62,000 nt of DNA. It comes from Cryptomeria japonica (lineage: Eukaryota; Streptophyta; Pinopsida; Cupressales; Cupressaceae). The position numbers and the translations under genes are program-made. This document shows positions 11,196 to 21,676 of the stretch, piece by piece. The stretch lies in assembly GCF_030272615.1 (NCBI RefSeq), contig NC_081412.1:668944852-669006851 (forward strand), in the 5' to 3' direction. Within the stretch, counting starts at the first letter, position 1, and each line of letters opens with the position of its first letter. The notes beneath the pieces are model-generated. The model was not told the DNA's origin. It made no database searches and worked only from the letters and a program-made list of their open reading frames with translations.

Positions 11196-12249
11196 ATGGT
11201 GGCCAATGCAGAGTTAGCCAAAAGAGTATAATACCAAGAGTAAGAGAATAGTCTCCTTAGGGAAAAGTTTCAACGATTGGAGAACAAACTAGGTGAAGTA
11301 GAAGATAAAACAGAGAAGGTAACTATCAAAATCAATGAAGAAAAGGGTAAAGAAGTGGTAGAAGAGGATGGCACACTTGAACCAGATCCTATTTTTCTTG
11401 AAGAACCTTTCCTTAGAGCCATCAAAGCATTAGGAGGAAAGTCCCTACAAGGAGTACCACTTTTTTGCGGAAAAATGGAACCAGAAGTGGTTGTGGAGTG
11501 GATTGAAGGGTTAGAGAATCACTTTGAATGTGATGGAATTAGTGAAGCACAAAAGGTGAAGGTAGCCAAATCTAGATTGAGAGGAGCAACCTTGAATTGG
11601 TGGAAGTTCATCCAATAGGAGAGATAGAAGGAGAGTAAGAACCCAATTTCCATTCGAAAAGGAATGCTAGCCAAGTTGAGAGAAGCCTATATCCCTGAAG
11701 ACTATGAAATTCAATTACATAAGAGGAGACAAAATTTGAGACAAAGAGAACTAGATGTGAGCAATTACACTGAAGAATTTCAGAAGTTGTATTCGAGATC
11801 TAAGGTGGTGGAAGATGAAAGCATCAAGTTTTCCAGGTACTTGAATGGTTTGCGGTGGAATATCCAAGAAGAGTTAAGTTTGTTGTGTCCTAATACTGTC
11901 CACAAGTGCTATCAATTGGCACTCAAGTTGGAAGAGAAGAGTAAAAAGAAACAAGAGCAAGGCAATATAGGCAAAGGTAGGGGAAGAGATGGCAGAGGTC
12001 ATAGAGGTAGCTATGGTGGAAGAGGTGTAGACCAAAGATCCCAAGGGGAATCCAAGTTGGTAGAGAAAAGTGGGGATTCCAATAGCAAGAGAAGCTATAG
12101 AGGAAGGTCTAGTGGATCAGGAAGAGGGTACTATTCCTCCACAATGAAGTGATACAATTTCCATCAACTTGGGCACCCGACCTATAGATGCCCTAAGAAG
12201 TCTTCTTCATCCCAAGAAGGTAAAAGGAGAGTAAGTTATATTCAATAAG
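11196..12249 (+). pseudogene. gag: Chromovirus gag with a broken zinc knuckle
   Basis: Gag forms the particle that packages element RNA. The frame opens at ATG 11196 (MVANAELAKR), with two early stops before 11277 and two more near 11617-11630. The gag core is readable around 11460-11860 (FLRAIKALGGKSLQGVPLFC, LNWWKF, EEFQKLYSRS), followed by a basic Gly/Arg/Ser-rich stretch at 11940-12140. The nucleic-acid knuckle at about 12147-12190 should be CX2CX4HX4C, but its first Cys is a TGA stop and the second is Phe; only the GHPTYRC half remains. The loss of RNA binding and several stops make this copy inactive. Confidence 0.88.
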
Positions 12250-12289
12250 ATGTAGCAAATGTGAAGACATCAGAAGTAAGCCTAGATTA

Positions 12290-12720
12290 TGAGGTTGGAG
12301 AGAATCTCATGATAAGAAGAGTTTTGATCAAAGATCCTTGTTTAGGATAAAGTGCAAGATCATGGGTAAAGTGTGTAGAGTGGTGGTGGATTTAGGATCC
12401 ACTGATAACATAGTGTTAGAAGAAGCAGTAAGCAAACTCAAATTGCAAAGAATCCCACATAGTGATCCTTATAGGGTTACTTGGCTCAACAAGGGGCAAC
12501 ATGTTTTGGTTAATAAGAAAACTTGGGTGGAGTTCACCATAGGAGGCTAAAAAGACAAGATTTGTGTGATATTTTGACAATTGATGCATGCCACCTACTC
12601 CTAGGTAGGCCTTGGCAATTTGATAGGAAAGCAATACACCACAGAGAAAATAATTCATATAACTTTCAAAAATATGGAGTTACCTATAAAATTCAGTCCT
12701 CAGGAGATCAAGAAGAGAGC
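12290..12720 (+). pseudogene. Chromovirus aspartic protease region
   Basis: Retroviral-type protease cuts the polyprotein. The line VVVDLGSTDNIVLEEAVSKL at about 12386-12445 holds the active-site region, where the usual D-S/T-G reads DLGST, so the triad is altered or shifted. The fold continues as LLLGRPWQFDRK near 12595-12630, a standard late protease motif. A frameshift near 12545 moves the reading from frame 2 to frame 1, in which the rest of pol runs. Confidence 0.8.
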
Positions 12721-12829
12721 AGATCTAAAGGTTCCAATGTGCTATTAGTTGGTGAGAAAGATTTCATACACACTCTCAAAGAAGGAGAAGGAGTGGGGTT
12801 TACACTTGTTGTGAAACCAAAAGAGGAAA

Positions 12830-14210
12830 AGAAGGATAAAAAGGTTATTATCCCTGTTGAAGTGCAACAAGTACTCAATCAGTTCAAGGAGATCATAAGC
12901 GATGGAACAAATGCAACCTTTCCTCATCAGCGAGCTATAAGTCATCAAATTGACTTCATACCCGAAGCCTCATTGCCTAATAAAGCAACCTACAAAATGA
13001 CACCAGAGCAGAATAAAGAAGTGGCTAAAAAAATCCAAGAACTCTTGGACAATGGTCTAATAAGAAAAAGCATCAGCCCATGTGTAGTTCCCACCATTTT
13101 GGCATCAAAGAATGGAGGTACTTGGAGGCTTTGTACTGATTCAAGAGTAATCAACCGGATTACAATCAGGTATAGGTTTCCCATTCCAAGAATTAAAGAT
13201 TTGATGGATTGTTTAGGGGGTGATAAGTGTTTTACCAAGATAGGCCTCAAGAGTGGCTACCACCAAATCAGAATCAAGGAGGGAGATGAATGGAAGACAT
13301 CATTTAAAACCACATAAGGTCTTTATGAATGGCTTGTTATGCCATTTGGACTCACAAATACCCCTAGCACATTCATGAGACTCATGAATGAAGTACTCAA
13401 GGATTAAATTGGTAAATTGTTTGTTGTTTACTTAGATGACATCTTGATTTTTAGTAAGTTTAAATAAGAACATCTTAATCATATAGAGATTGTATTGAAG
13501 TAATTATGTGATGAGCAACTAACTATCAATTTGGAGAAATGTGAGTTCATGAAAAAGGAGTTGGTATATCTTGGGTTTGTAATCTCAAGTGGTGATTTGA
13601 AGATGGATACCTCAAAGGTGGAAGCCATAATTAGTTGGCCTACACCTAAAACATCAAGTGAAGTGAGGAGTTTCCATGGTTTGGCACAATTTTATAGGAA
13701 GTTCATCAGAGGGTTCAGTGAGATATGTGCACCTATGCTTGATACAATCAAAGGTGGTGTAAAGAATAAGTTTCAATAGATAAAAGATGCACAAAAAGGA
13801 TTTGAACTCTTGAATACAAAGGTGGCTACTCAACCTGTCCTTGTTCTTCCAAGCTTTGACAAACTATTCACCATAGAATATGATGCAAGCAACATAGCAG
13901 TTGGAGCAGTTCTAAGTCAAGACAATAGATCAGTTGCATTTTTTAGTGAAAAGATTAATGAAGCCAAAAAAAGGTATTCTTCCTATGATTTGGAGATATA
14001 TGCACTTGTTCAATCACTTAGAAAATGGAGGCATTACTTATTACCTAAAGAATTTATGGTTTATATTGATAACCAAGCTCTTAGTTTTCTCAACTCTTAG
14101 GAAAGGTTGAATCATAGGCATATCAAATGGGTAGAGTATTTGCAATCCTATACTTTTACCATTAAACATATGAAAGGTCAATGTAATAAGGTTGTTGATG
14201 CATTAAGTAG
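12830..14210 (+). pseudogene. pol: Chromovirus reverse transcriptase and RNase H
   Basis: These two enzymes copy element RNA to DNA and remove the RNA strand. Reverse transcriptase motifs in order are LLDNGLIRKSISP, GTWRLCTDSRVIN (normally CVDYR), KIGLKSGYHQIRI (normally DL..GYHQIR), MPFGLTNTPSTFMRLMN and the catalytic YLDDILIFS at about 13429-13455, with both catalytic aspartates intact. The connection ([25 protein letters not shown]) leads to RNase H: IEYDASNIAVGAVLSQ, SYDLEIYALVQSLRKWRHYL, YIDNQAL and CNKVVDALSR, so the catalytic residues are present. Stops occur at about 13315, 13408, 13468, 13501, 13777 and 14098. At least one fits CAG to TAG and one TGG to TAG, as expected from cytosine deamination in a methylated element. 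Confidence 0.92.
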
Positions 14211-14219
14211 AAGGTTGCT

Positions 14220-15462
14220 AATAGTTCAGGAAGTACAGCTCAAAAACATTGGATTTGATAGTTTCAAAGGGCTATATCAAGATGATGAAGATTTTGCTCC
14301 CATTTACAAGGTTTGTCAAGAGTTTACGAATCACTTTCATGGTGAATATGCAGATTTTACTTTGCAAGATGGTATTTTATTTAAAAGAGGAAAAATTTGT
14401 GTGCCAAGAGGGTCCATGAGAGAGAACTTGATGCAAGAGAAGCACAATGGTTGTTTAAGTGGTCATTTTGGATTGAATAAGACTTTGGAACTTGTTCAAA
14501 GATTCTACTATTGGTCAAAGATGCAAAGGGATATCAGAAAGTATGTTGACTAATGTGTTGTTTGTCAAAGGGAAAAAGGAACCTCTTCTAATGTTAGACT
14601 CTATCAACCATTACCTATTCCAAACCAGCCATGGGAGTGTTTAAGTATGGATTTTGTTGTTGGTTTACCCAAGACCAAATTTGGATTTGATAGCATCTAT
14701 GTTGTGGTATATAGATTTAGTAAAATGACCCATTTTATTCCATGTAAGGTGACTCATGATGCTAGTCAAATTGCTCATTTTTTTTTCAAATAATTCATTA
14801 GGATTCATGGCTTACCAATCAGTATAGTGTTAGATAGAGATACCAAATTCATTGGTCATTTTTGGAAAAGTTTATGGCAAAGATTGGGTACTAACTTGTC
14901 TTTTAGCTCATCTTACCATCTCCAAATGGATGGCCAAATAGAGGTGGTAAATAGGAAACTTGGTAAACTTCTCAAATATTTGACAAAGGAGTATGGACAA
15001 GCTTGGGATCAGATCATCCATCAAGCTGAATTTGCTTACAATGACAGTGTGAATAGGCCAACCGGTAAGAGTCCTTTTGAAGTAGTTTTTGGGATTCATC
15101 CAAGAGGTGTGTTGGAGCTTAGAGACATTGGGAGTATGGAGTAAAGGAGTGGACATGATTTTGACATGGCTCTGTCCATGAAAGAGATTCGTGAGCAGGT
15201 TAGGCAGGCTTTACAAGAAAAATCTCAAAGAATGAAGGACAAGGTGGATGAAAATAGGAAGATTGTACAATTTTTTATTGATGACTTAGTTATGGTTCAT
15301 TTGAAAAAATCAAGACTTCAGAAAGGTGTCCCTAGAAAAATTCAAATGAGGAGGATTGGACCTTGTAAGGTCTTGGCTAAGTATGGGCAAAATGCCTACA
15401 AACTTGATCTACCTAAGGACATGGCTTTGTCTCCTATTTTTAATGTTGCAGACTTGGTGTAG
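14220..15462 (+). pseudogene. pol: Chromovirus integrase
   Basis: Integrase inserts the DNA copy into the chromosome. The N-terminal HHCC finger reads around 14443-14566 ([28 protein letters not shown]), with a stop just before the two cysteines. The core triad is visible: D in [10 protein letters not shown] (about 14647), D in VLDRDTKF (about 14833) and E in MDGQIEVVNR (about 14940). The C-terminal part contains RPTGKSPFEVVFG, MVHLKKSRLQKG and RRIGPCKVLAKYGQNAYKLD, typical of chromovirus integrases. In-frame stops occur near 14551, 14791 and 15142. Confidence 0.92.
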
Positions 15463-15717
15463 TAAAAATAAACACTTCCAAAGGAATGCAGTAGAGTCTC
15501 AAAGGTATCTCAATCACTTTCAGACCTATCTTTTCCCCCTCCACCTATGCTACAAGCCGAGAAGGTATTGGATTCAAGAATCCTCAAGAAGACTAGGCAT
15601 ACCATCTATATGGAGCATTTGGTTAAGTGGCAACAACTTCCAGAATCTGAGGCCACTTGGATACTTGAAGAAAAATTTCCAAAGTTTGATATTTCCCTCT
15701 CTTTATTGCCTAAATGA
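15463..15717 (+). pseudogene. Chromodomain at the chromovirus integrase C-terminus
   Basis: Downstream of three clustered stops (two at 15460-15465) the same frame reads a chromodomain at about 15556-15705: AEKVLDSRILKKTRHTIYME, HLVKWQQLPESEATWILEEK. The aromatic and acidic positions of the fold (YMEHLVKW, ATW) are present. Chromodomains on integrases bind modified histones and steer integration. The stop at 15715 ends the polyprotein shortly before the purine tract. Confidence 0.88.
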
Positions 15718-15737
15718 GTCACTTGACTTCTTTCTCA

Positions 15738-15748
15738 TTAGGGGAGTA
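15738..15748 (+). promoter_or_regulatory. Polypurine tract of the chromovirus
   Basis: ATTAGGGGAGTA immediately before the 3' LTR start TGGTGCAGGAGC at 15749; the position and purine run fit plus-strand priming. Confidence 0.75.
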
Positions 15749-17347
15749 TGGTGCAGGAGCACCTAGTTTTATTGATGCATTTTCAAAATTTTGGAGTGAT
15801 TGATCCTGTTTGGGGTCAACGAGTGAATAAAAGACTATTGAAAATTCCAAATGTGTGTTTTAAGGTTATTTGTAGTTTTGTTGTCTCTTGTTTTAGCTTA
15901 TTTTCTCATTTTTGGCCAATGTGCCTTTGTAAGCCAAAAATGGCATCATTTTGCAAAATAGGGTAAAACTCCTTGTAAGGCCTCATAAGGCTTTTGGACA
16001 TGTTGGTTTAATGTTAGGGAACAATCATAAGGGTTTTATATTGTGTGGGTACATTTAAGTTTCAAAAATGCATGGTGGAGCAAAAGTTGTCATTGTTGCT
16101 TGACAACTTTTTGTAACTTTTTGGAGCAACTTTTCAAAAATGATCAAATCGGTGGTTAAGAAATCGATGGGTAGTTGGTTATTGGTAAGTAGGAATATAT
16201 AATTCTTTTTAAATCATTGTAAAAGTGTTGGAAGATCCAAAGAGAAAATTTTGAATAATATTTGAAGGCAATTTCCAGATTTTGCATAAAAAACCTGTAA
16301 TTTGCTTATAGCAATCCGTACTAGATAGATTAATATTAGTATTGTTCTTTCATGGTGGTTTAGAATTAATTGTTGTGGTTCTTTGGAAGTTATTATACTC
16401 CTTCATTGTGCAGGTTTAGTTCTTTGTTTGAAATTTTTCTTGAATTGCACTGCTCTTGGTCTGAGCAAAGGGAATAAGACCCTGGCAATGGCTCCTGCTT
16501 GAAATCCCATTGTGTTTTCTCAATGGCCTTTGGGATTCAAGTCATGGAACCTGTTTATAGTGTAAATATTCATTTTAGTTCCTTTGAAGTTGAATTGAAC
16601 CAAATTTCTATCATATCCTAGGCGAGCTCTGCCATAGCTCGACTAGGGAACATGACAACATTTTGCACTTTTGCTTGTAGGGATGATCAAATGTGTTTGT
16701 GACAAATGATTGGTATGGGAGATGAGTTAGTAATAGAGTATAAGTAGGATTATGGAGGTGTTATCGGGTGTGGGAATCAACAAACCCTATTGGAGAAGGC
16801 TCTTAACCCTTAAACCCTTAAAAAGAGCCATTTTGGGGTCTGTACCTGTATGGACGTATCAGACAACCGAACCTCCTGAAACTCAAAGTATGTCCAAAAG
16901 GGTATCTATATCTCTAAATATTTTAGGGGGTATTTTGGAAGTTTTTTGAGCAATTGAGCGAAAACCGTGAAGGTAGGGCTAAAAGGGGCTCTTAGGGCTA
17001 CTAGGCCTAGAAAATAGGAACTTGTGAAAGCGATGGAGAAATGGAGTGAAAAAAGTCACAAAAATAGATTATGGGAGTTGATACACCATATTAGCATCCT
17101 CCTAGTCCCCTACAAGTGAAGGTTAAATATTTTGACAACTTGATGGTTGGACTTACCCTAGTGAGTTCTAGCCATGACCTTGAGCAATTTTGAGCAAACT
17201 AGTTGATAGAGAGCTTTCAAAAAGAGTTTAGATGTTGGGATTGATTCAAGAGGAGAGTAGGGTGTAAACAAGCATGGAAGCCCACTATGAAACCTTTTAC
17301 CAACCTACTAAACAAAGTGAAACTCTTTTGTGAGATCCTCCCTATCA
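15749..17347 (+). repeat. 3' LTR of the chromovirus (1,599 bp)
   Basis: Same ends as the 5' copy (TGGTGCAGGAGC, CCTCCCTATCA). By eye about 23 differences in 370 compared bases. Confidence 0.92.
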
Positions 17348-17352
17348 CATGG
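17348..17352. repeat. Target site duplication CATGG, right copy
   Basis: Directly after the chromovirus 3' LTR end; pairs with 9511-9515. Confidence 0.92.
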
Positions 17353-17639
17353 GATTTGTGGATTCATGCGTGGTCACATGGACTGCTTGGTTATGGCTGG
17401 GTTTTCGAAGACTTTCGATAGTTGTATTGTAATGGACACATTGCTGATAATACATGGTGGATGATTATTTTTGAGGATGGGTTTTTTCCTCATGAGGGTT
17501 TTCCCAAGATATATCTTGTGTCACATTTTCATGGGTATGTTGTCTATTCTTTGCATATGGATTCTATGTGTTGATTTGATTAAGATCTTAAATGGGTTAT
17601 TTGGAAATTGTTATAAAGATGGCTGCAAGTTTACTTACA
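17353..17639 (+). repeat. 3' LTR of the LARD-like element, second part (287 bp)
   Basis: Continues the interrupted LTR (GATTTGTGGATTCATGC) and ends ACTTACA, matching 4645-4931. Confidence 0.92.
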
Positions 17640-17644
17640 CAAAA
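17640..17644. repeat. Target site duplication CAAAA, right copy
   Basis: Pairs with 4189-4193 and closes the LARD-like element. Confidence 0.9.
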
Positions 17645-17875
17645 TAGGTCCCTATTGGGAGGACCAGGGTGTTCGACACTCTAGTCTTGGGGTGCCCTGG
17701 TCTTGACCAATCAAACACTAGAAAATAAGGGGAAATGAAGTGCATAGTGAAAATAATGACTAGTTTGTATACAGTGAGCAGAATTAGAGCTTTGATCAAA
17801 CCTCAGGACACAAATGCCAAGGTGAAGCTCCAAATGAGAACAAAATTGTAAGGGATTAGAATTTAGGATGCTACA
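17645..17875 (-). repeat. 5' LTR of the outer Tat-like element, 5' portion (231 bp)
   Basis: On the minus strand this starts TGTAGCATCCTAAATTC at 17875 and includes CACCCTGGTCCTCCCAATAG near 17690-17650. Similar GGCACC-TGGTCCT phrases occur in the LTRs at 36405-38061 and 41137-42352, which supports one family. The next five bases outward are CATGG (17876-17880), the expected target copy; its partner lies beyond the left edge. Confidence 0.75.
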
Positions 17876-18120
17876 CATGGATGCTTATGACATTGAATTT
17901 ACACAAGTATTTACTATAACACATTTAGGTTTATTTTTGTGAATTTCAAACTTCTTCTTTATATATATTTGATGTTTTGAGTTTAATCTATTATTGTCTG
18001 TTTATTTGATGAATTCAATAGTCACACATCTTGGTATAACAAAAAATTTGGATGTTGGTATTAGTACAACAATTTCATCATTAAAGTGCATAACTTAGGC
18101 ATGAGTATGAATATATATAA
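17876..18120. other. Flank of the nest, no gene
   Basis: AT-rich sequence with stops in all frames; nothing recognised. Confidence 0.5.
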
Positions 18121-18338
18121 TAATGTTTAATTTGTATCAATTGATATTAATACACCCATCACAAATAATTGATAAATATGTCTTTGTTATTCTATATATT
18201 GATGTAAACACCCTTTTGTGTGTGTGTGTGTGTGTGTATTTAATAATGTTTAATTTGTGTCAATTGATATTAATACACCCATCACAAATAATTGATAAAT
18301 ATGTCTTTGTTATTCTATAGATTGATGTAAACACCCTT
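18121..18338. repeat. Direct 95 bp duplication around a (GT)n run
   Basis: Units 18121-18215 and 18244-18338 match with two differences by eye; each begins TAATGTTTAATTTGT and ends AAACACCCTT. They are separated by a TG microsatellite at about 18217-18237. Confidence 0.92.
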
Positions 18339-19878
18339 GTGTGAAGACAAACATCTCTTGATGATATTGAGTATCATCTACGACAAGAAGAGATGGATTA
18401 CCATTACATAGTAAATGTGCATATGATAGATATACCATATTAAATCATTTTAATTATTTTTGACTTTGGCATAATATCCAATTTTATATTTTATATGTAT
18501 AGGTTTGAGTTGCAAATTAGTGAGGGGTGTATGAAGAATGACACAAGACACCGAGTGGTACAAGGGAGTGAGGTTTAATGTCTAGTTAGGCAAAAAGAGT
18601 CTAAATGCTTTATGAACAATGTTCAATATTCATAGATGAACATATTTTGTATGACATATAGATAGCATTTTTCGTGTGGCTATATGTACCAATGATATTT
18701 TGTAGATTGAGAGACAATACATTGGCCTCATGGCATTGCATGACATTTTGTGCGCCCTTACGATGACATGACATTTTGATGACATTGTATACATCCTCAA
18801 GGCCTTCTGGAGGTCAATTTATATAAATATCTTATGCATAAATTATCTTAAATGGCTTGAAATGTTCTCATGATGTACTTAGCCCCTAGCGGTATATGTA
18901 TGAAGACTTAAAAGTTACAATAGTGCTTATATCTTTCTATTGGAACCACTTGCTACATTAATGCACTATCCTTTTGGTAGGTCCATACTTATGATGAGAT
19001 GTACATTTTATATGGTGATATGTACATATTGATGTCTTAGCTAGACATGCCATTTTGGAGGGAGACTAGTAGGCTTGTTCCTTGATATCTTTTCACCAAA
19101 ATGGGCATGGCCTCCTCTTGGACAAGACAAATAAATTTTATGCAATCAGCACATACAATTTCATAATAATATGAAGCTTTGGATGTTTATCTTGTAAAAC
19201 AATGACCTAATGAAATAACATGTATACCAATTAAAAACTAGTTACGCTAAAGACATATTACGCTCACATTATGGATACAAAAACATCTATGAACAAAAAC
19301 TACAAGTATAAATTTGATGTGTTTGTGACATTTAAATGCATGAAAATAAAAAATATTTTATTATTATTATTTAATTTTATTTATTTATTTTCTTCTCTCA
19401 TGCATTTCATTAAATAATTTTAAATTGTTTAATACTAATTATATCTTCACTTCCACCTCTCAAATACCACTCACTCTCTTCAATCAATTCTTGTCATGGA
19501 ATCTAGTTAACTTTGTAATTATCTCAATCTAATATTATTAATTATGGGGGATTGAAAATACCCTACATAAAATCTACTTTTTTCTCAAGAATAAGGATAA
19601 GAAGGAATATAAAATAAAAATATAATAATAATAATTTGGTACTAAAAGCGTTTTTTCTACTTTTGTAAATTTTTGAATGGAAATATAACAAGTGTCATGT
19701 AGTGGCAAGTATTTGTTGTTTTAATATTGTAGTAGAAGTAATAAATATAATAAGATAAGTATTGACTAGCATAGTTGGTTGTTTCCATAATTTATAAAAA
19801 ATATATTTATAATTATATTATATTTCTATTTTATAATAATTAGTATGTAGTGTAGAATATAATTTAATTATCACATGA
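18339..19878. other. AT-rich intergenic sequence, no gene
   Basis: No credible coding frame or structural RNA. A short phrase at 19689-19740 resembles a hairpin-bearing phrase at 27671-27720 and may be a decayed miniature element. Confidence 0.5.
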
Positions 19879-20406
19879 CCCGTTCATGGGTTCCCTAGGG
19901 TTAACCCTTTAAATGTCCCTTTGGATGGGGAGACGGTGAAATGGTCAAAACCAGAGAAGGGGTGGGTGAAAATAAATTTTGATGGGGCGTCAAAAGGTAA
20001 TCTAGGGATTTCAGGCATGAGATGTGTGGCTTGTGATGATGAAGGGAAGATCCTCTTTAAAGATGTAAGAAGGCTACGAGATGGCACTAATAATGAGGTG
20101 GAGGCTCAGGCGGCCTTACTAGCAGTTGAACTGGCAAAAAATATGAAGGTGATGAAGGTACAGTTGGAGGGTGACTCCCAAATTATAGTCCAGACCTTTA
20201 TCAAAGGCAACACACCGTACTGGAAATTGAATAAATATGTACACAATATAAGTGAAAAGTTGAAATCTCTCCAAAATTATTGCATCTCGCATGTGAAAAG
20301 AGAAGGAAATGTCATTGCAGATGGGTTGTCGAATGATGCATGTGAGCTCGCGCTAGGTGAAGTAAGGTGGCGTGATTGCAAAAAAGAAATAGTTAGATGG
20401 AGTTAA
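19879..20406 (+). CDS. RNase H domain of a LINE, intact
   Basis: The frame is open from 19879, with no ATG upstream of the domain, which indicates a 5' truncation. Taking the first codon at 19921 as residue 1, RNase H motifs are KINFDGASKGN with catalytic Asp 21, NNEVEAQAALLAVELA with Glu 61, VQLEGDSQIIVQ with Asp 85, ISHVKREGN with His 124 and VIADGLSN with Asp 134. All catalytic positions are kept. The lead-in KWSKPEKGWVKINFDGA is the form seen in plant LINE and reverse-transcriptase-like RNase H domains. It would remove RNA from RNA-DNA hybrids during target-primed synthesis. It is clean of stops, unlike most copies in this window. Confidence 0.85.
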   Translation, partial: PVHGFPRVNPLNVPLDGETVKWSKPEKGWVKINFDGASKGNLGISGMRCVACDDEGKILFKDVRRLRDGTNNEVEAQAALLAVELAKNMKVMKVQLEGDSQIIVQTFIKGNTPYWKLNKYVHNISEKLKSLQNYCISHVKREGNVIADGLSNDACELALGEVRWRDCKKEIVRWS

Positions 20407-20412
20407 GACTAC

Positions 20413-21262
20413 TTGCCAAGTTGGTACGTCAAAAAATTCAAATTCCATGTCAGACAGTCGACTTTTATTCTGTGTAAGGTCGAGTTAATGAGCATTTATT
20501 GTGAAATGATTTCTGAAATGGCGGCGATGGTGGAGTTTCTTGCATTGAATACTGATTTTGAAAAGCTTGCACACTTAATGAGAAGAGTCGGTAAGTTGGT
20601 GAAGCCAATCTTTGATAGATTACATCAGAATTCTCTACAATTCTTCAGTGAGCACCGAAATGGAAGCCAATTTTACCCTGCAGTCTTCCAAACTTATGCT
20701 AGCTTTTCGAGGACCTGTCCCCCTGAAGAAGCTTGAGAAGATGTTCCTGGAAAAAGATCCATTATTTTTTAAGGCAATTCAACTAGTTTTGGGGGAAGAG
20801 GTGGTGGTTATCAGCCATCGATACAAATGCAGAGCAGATATTTACCCGCTTATCATGGCGTGGGGATTGGACCTGGGATACACCTGTGAGGAGGTAAGAA
20901 AAGTGCTAAAGAAAATTATTCCACTAGAGACCCTATTGAAATGGGTTGTGCCAGGATGGGGTTTGAACCTTGCTGAAGGCATCCCTTAAGAGAATGAGGA
21001 GCTGCGGGCGAGGCACTCTTGAATTCAATTCCTTCGTCGTCGTGAGGAAGCCAGAGTCTTCTTTAAAGACGATGCGAAGCGAGGATGGGAAGGGCTGACA
21101 ATTTTCGTCTAGATTATGGATATTGAAGATGAAATTCGGCAGGAGGGTGGGGAGAGAGTGGCAGAGGAGTTGAGATACAGAAGGCCGATTATGCAAAAAG
21201 TATCAACGGAATTGGCAAAAACAAGAAGTAGTGGGTGGTGTGGTGGGAGGAAGTGGGGGTGA
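20413..21262 (+). pseudogene. Frame of unknown function downstream of the LINE RNase H
   Basis: After the RNase H stop at 20404, the same frame stays open (20413-20736), and a second frame is open from 20612 and readable to the stop at 21260, through in-frame stops at 20987, 21023 and 21113. Segments such as MFLEKDPLFFKAIQLVLGEE, CRADIYPLIMAWGLDLGYTC and MDIEDEIRQEGGERVAEELR look like genuine protein, the last like an amphipathic helix. I recognise no domain. It may be a C-terminal extension of the LINE ORF2 or a separate ORF captured next to it. The phrase FRGPVPLKKLEKMFLEKDP suggests a folded region rather than chance. Confidence 0.45.
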
Positions 21263-21656
21263 GACATAAAGACTAGCTACACGAGGGTCAGTGGCCGAGG
21301 ATGTAGAAGGAAGAATTGGAGTTTCACACGCCTTAGCGAGAAGAAGAGGATCTCACTGAAACAGGGTACCTCTGGGCACATCTTTTTATTTAGATGTTTT
21401 CTTTTCAGTTGATAAACTTAAAACTTTAATTTATGTTAAGCGATAAACTTAACGACCAATTTTTGGCAAGATATAATTTTGATTTCTACTTCAGATGATA
21501 TGGGGGTGGGGTAGGGTCTGAGCAGTAAACATCTTGGAATACCATGGTATTAGATAGTAGGACTGGATGGTGGTTGGGATGGTTTGAGGGAGTAGTTTTT
21601 CTTTTTGGAAGTTTGATGCATATGTATGTTTTAGTTTAAATAAATAAAATATAACT

Positions 21657-21676
21657 ATTACCGATCAAATAAAATA
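21657..21676 (+). terminator. LINE 3' tail ending ATTACCGATCAAA
   Basis: ATTACCGATCAAATAAAATA follows an AATAAA-rich stretch (AATAAATAAAAT at 21639-21650). The same 13 bases, ATTACCGATCAAA, end the SINE 310 bp downstream. Confidence 0.6.

Larger units (their letters stand above)
9516..17347 (+). mobile_element. Chromovirus (Ty3/gypsy with chromodomain), complete but decayed
   Basis: A 7,832 bp plus-strand element inserted into the 3' LTR of the LARD-like element, with CATGG duplications. Order: LTR 9516-11113, primer site 11117, gag, protease, reverse transcriptase, RNase H, integrase, chromodomain, purine tract, LTR 15749-17347. The LTRs are 1,598 and 1,599 bp and differ at about 6 percent over the stretch I compared. 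Nearly all of pol keeps a single frame (the frame of 12523) but carries many stops. The chromodomain at the integrase C-terminus defines the chromovirus clade; such domains direct integration towards particular histone marks. Confidence 0.93.
4194..17639 (+). mobile_element. Non-coding LTR element (LARD-like) nested in an LTR
   Basis: This is a complete LTR element with CAAAA target duplications on both sides, a 5' LTR (4194-4931), a primer binding site (TGGTATCAAAGC at 4934), 4.1 kb of internal sequence without recognisable retroelement protein, a purine tract at 9054-9064 and a 3' LTR. A chromovirus (9516-17347) splits the 3' LTR. Without the chromovirus and one CATGG copy the element is 5,609 bp, and both LTRs are exactly 738 bp. 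Lack of gag and pol with intact LTR ends fits the class called large retrotransposon derivatives, which move with enzymes from other elements. Confidence 0.9.
1..17875 (-). mobile_element. Outer Tat-like Ty3/gypsy LTR element, 5' part, interrupted
   Basis: This minus-strand LTR retrotransposon enters at its 5' LTR (right end at 17875) and runs off the left edge of the window. Seen in order on the minus strand are a 5' LTR starting TGTAGCATCC and ending CA, a primer binding site beginning TGGTGAACC, an AT-rich leader, a small ORF and a gag region. The LTR is split at 4193/17645 by a second element; removing that insert and one copy of its 5 bp target duplication gives a 1,141 bp LTR. The gag and its zinc knuckle look like the Tat lineage. 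Pol and the 3' LTR lie outside the window. The join between LTR and gag is inferred from order and strand, because an unexplained LTR-like segment lies between them. Confidence 0.75.

Noticed and set aside
15356-15966. Alternative-frame ORFs at the end of chromovirus pol
   Set aside because: The chromodomain reads in the pol frame; these overlap it in another frame or run into the 3' LTR.
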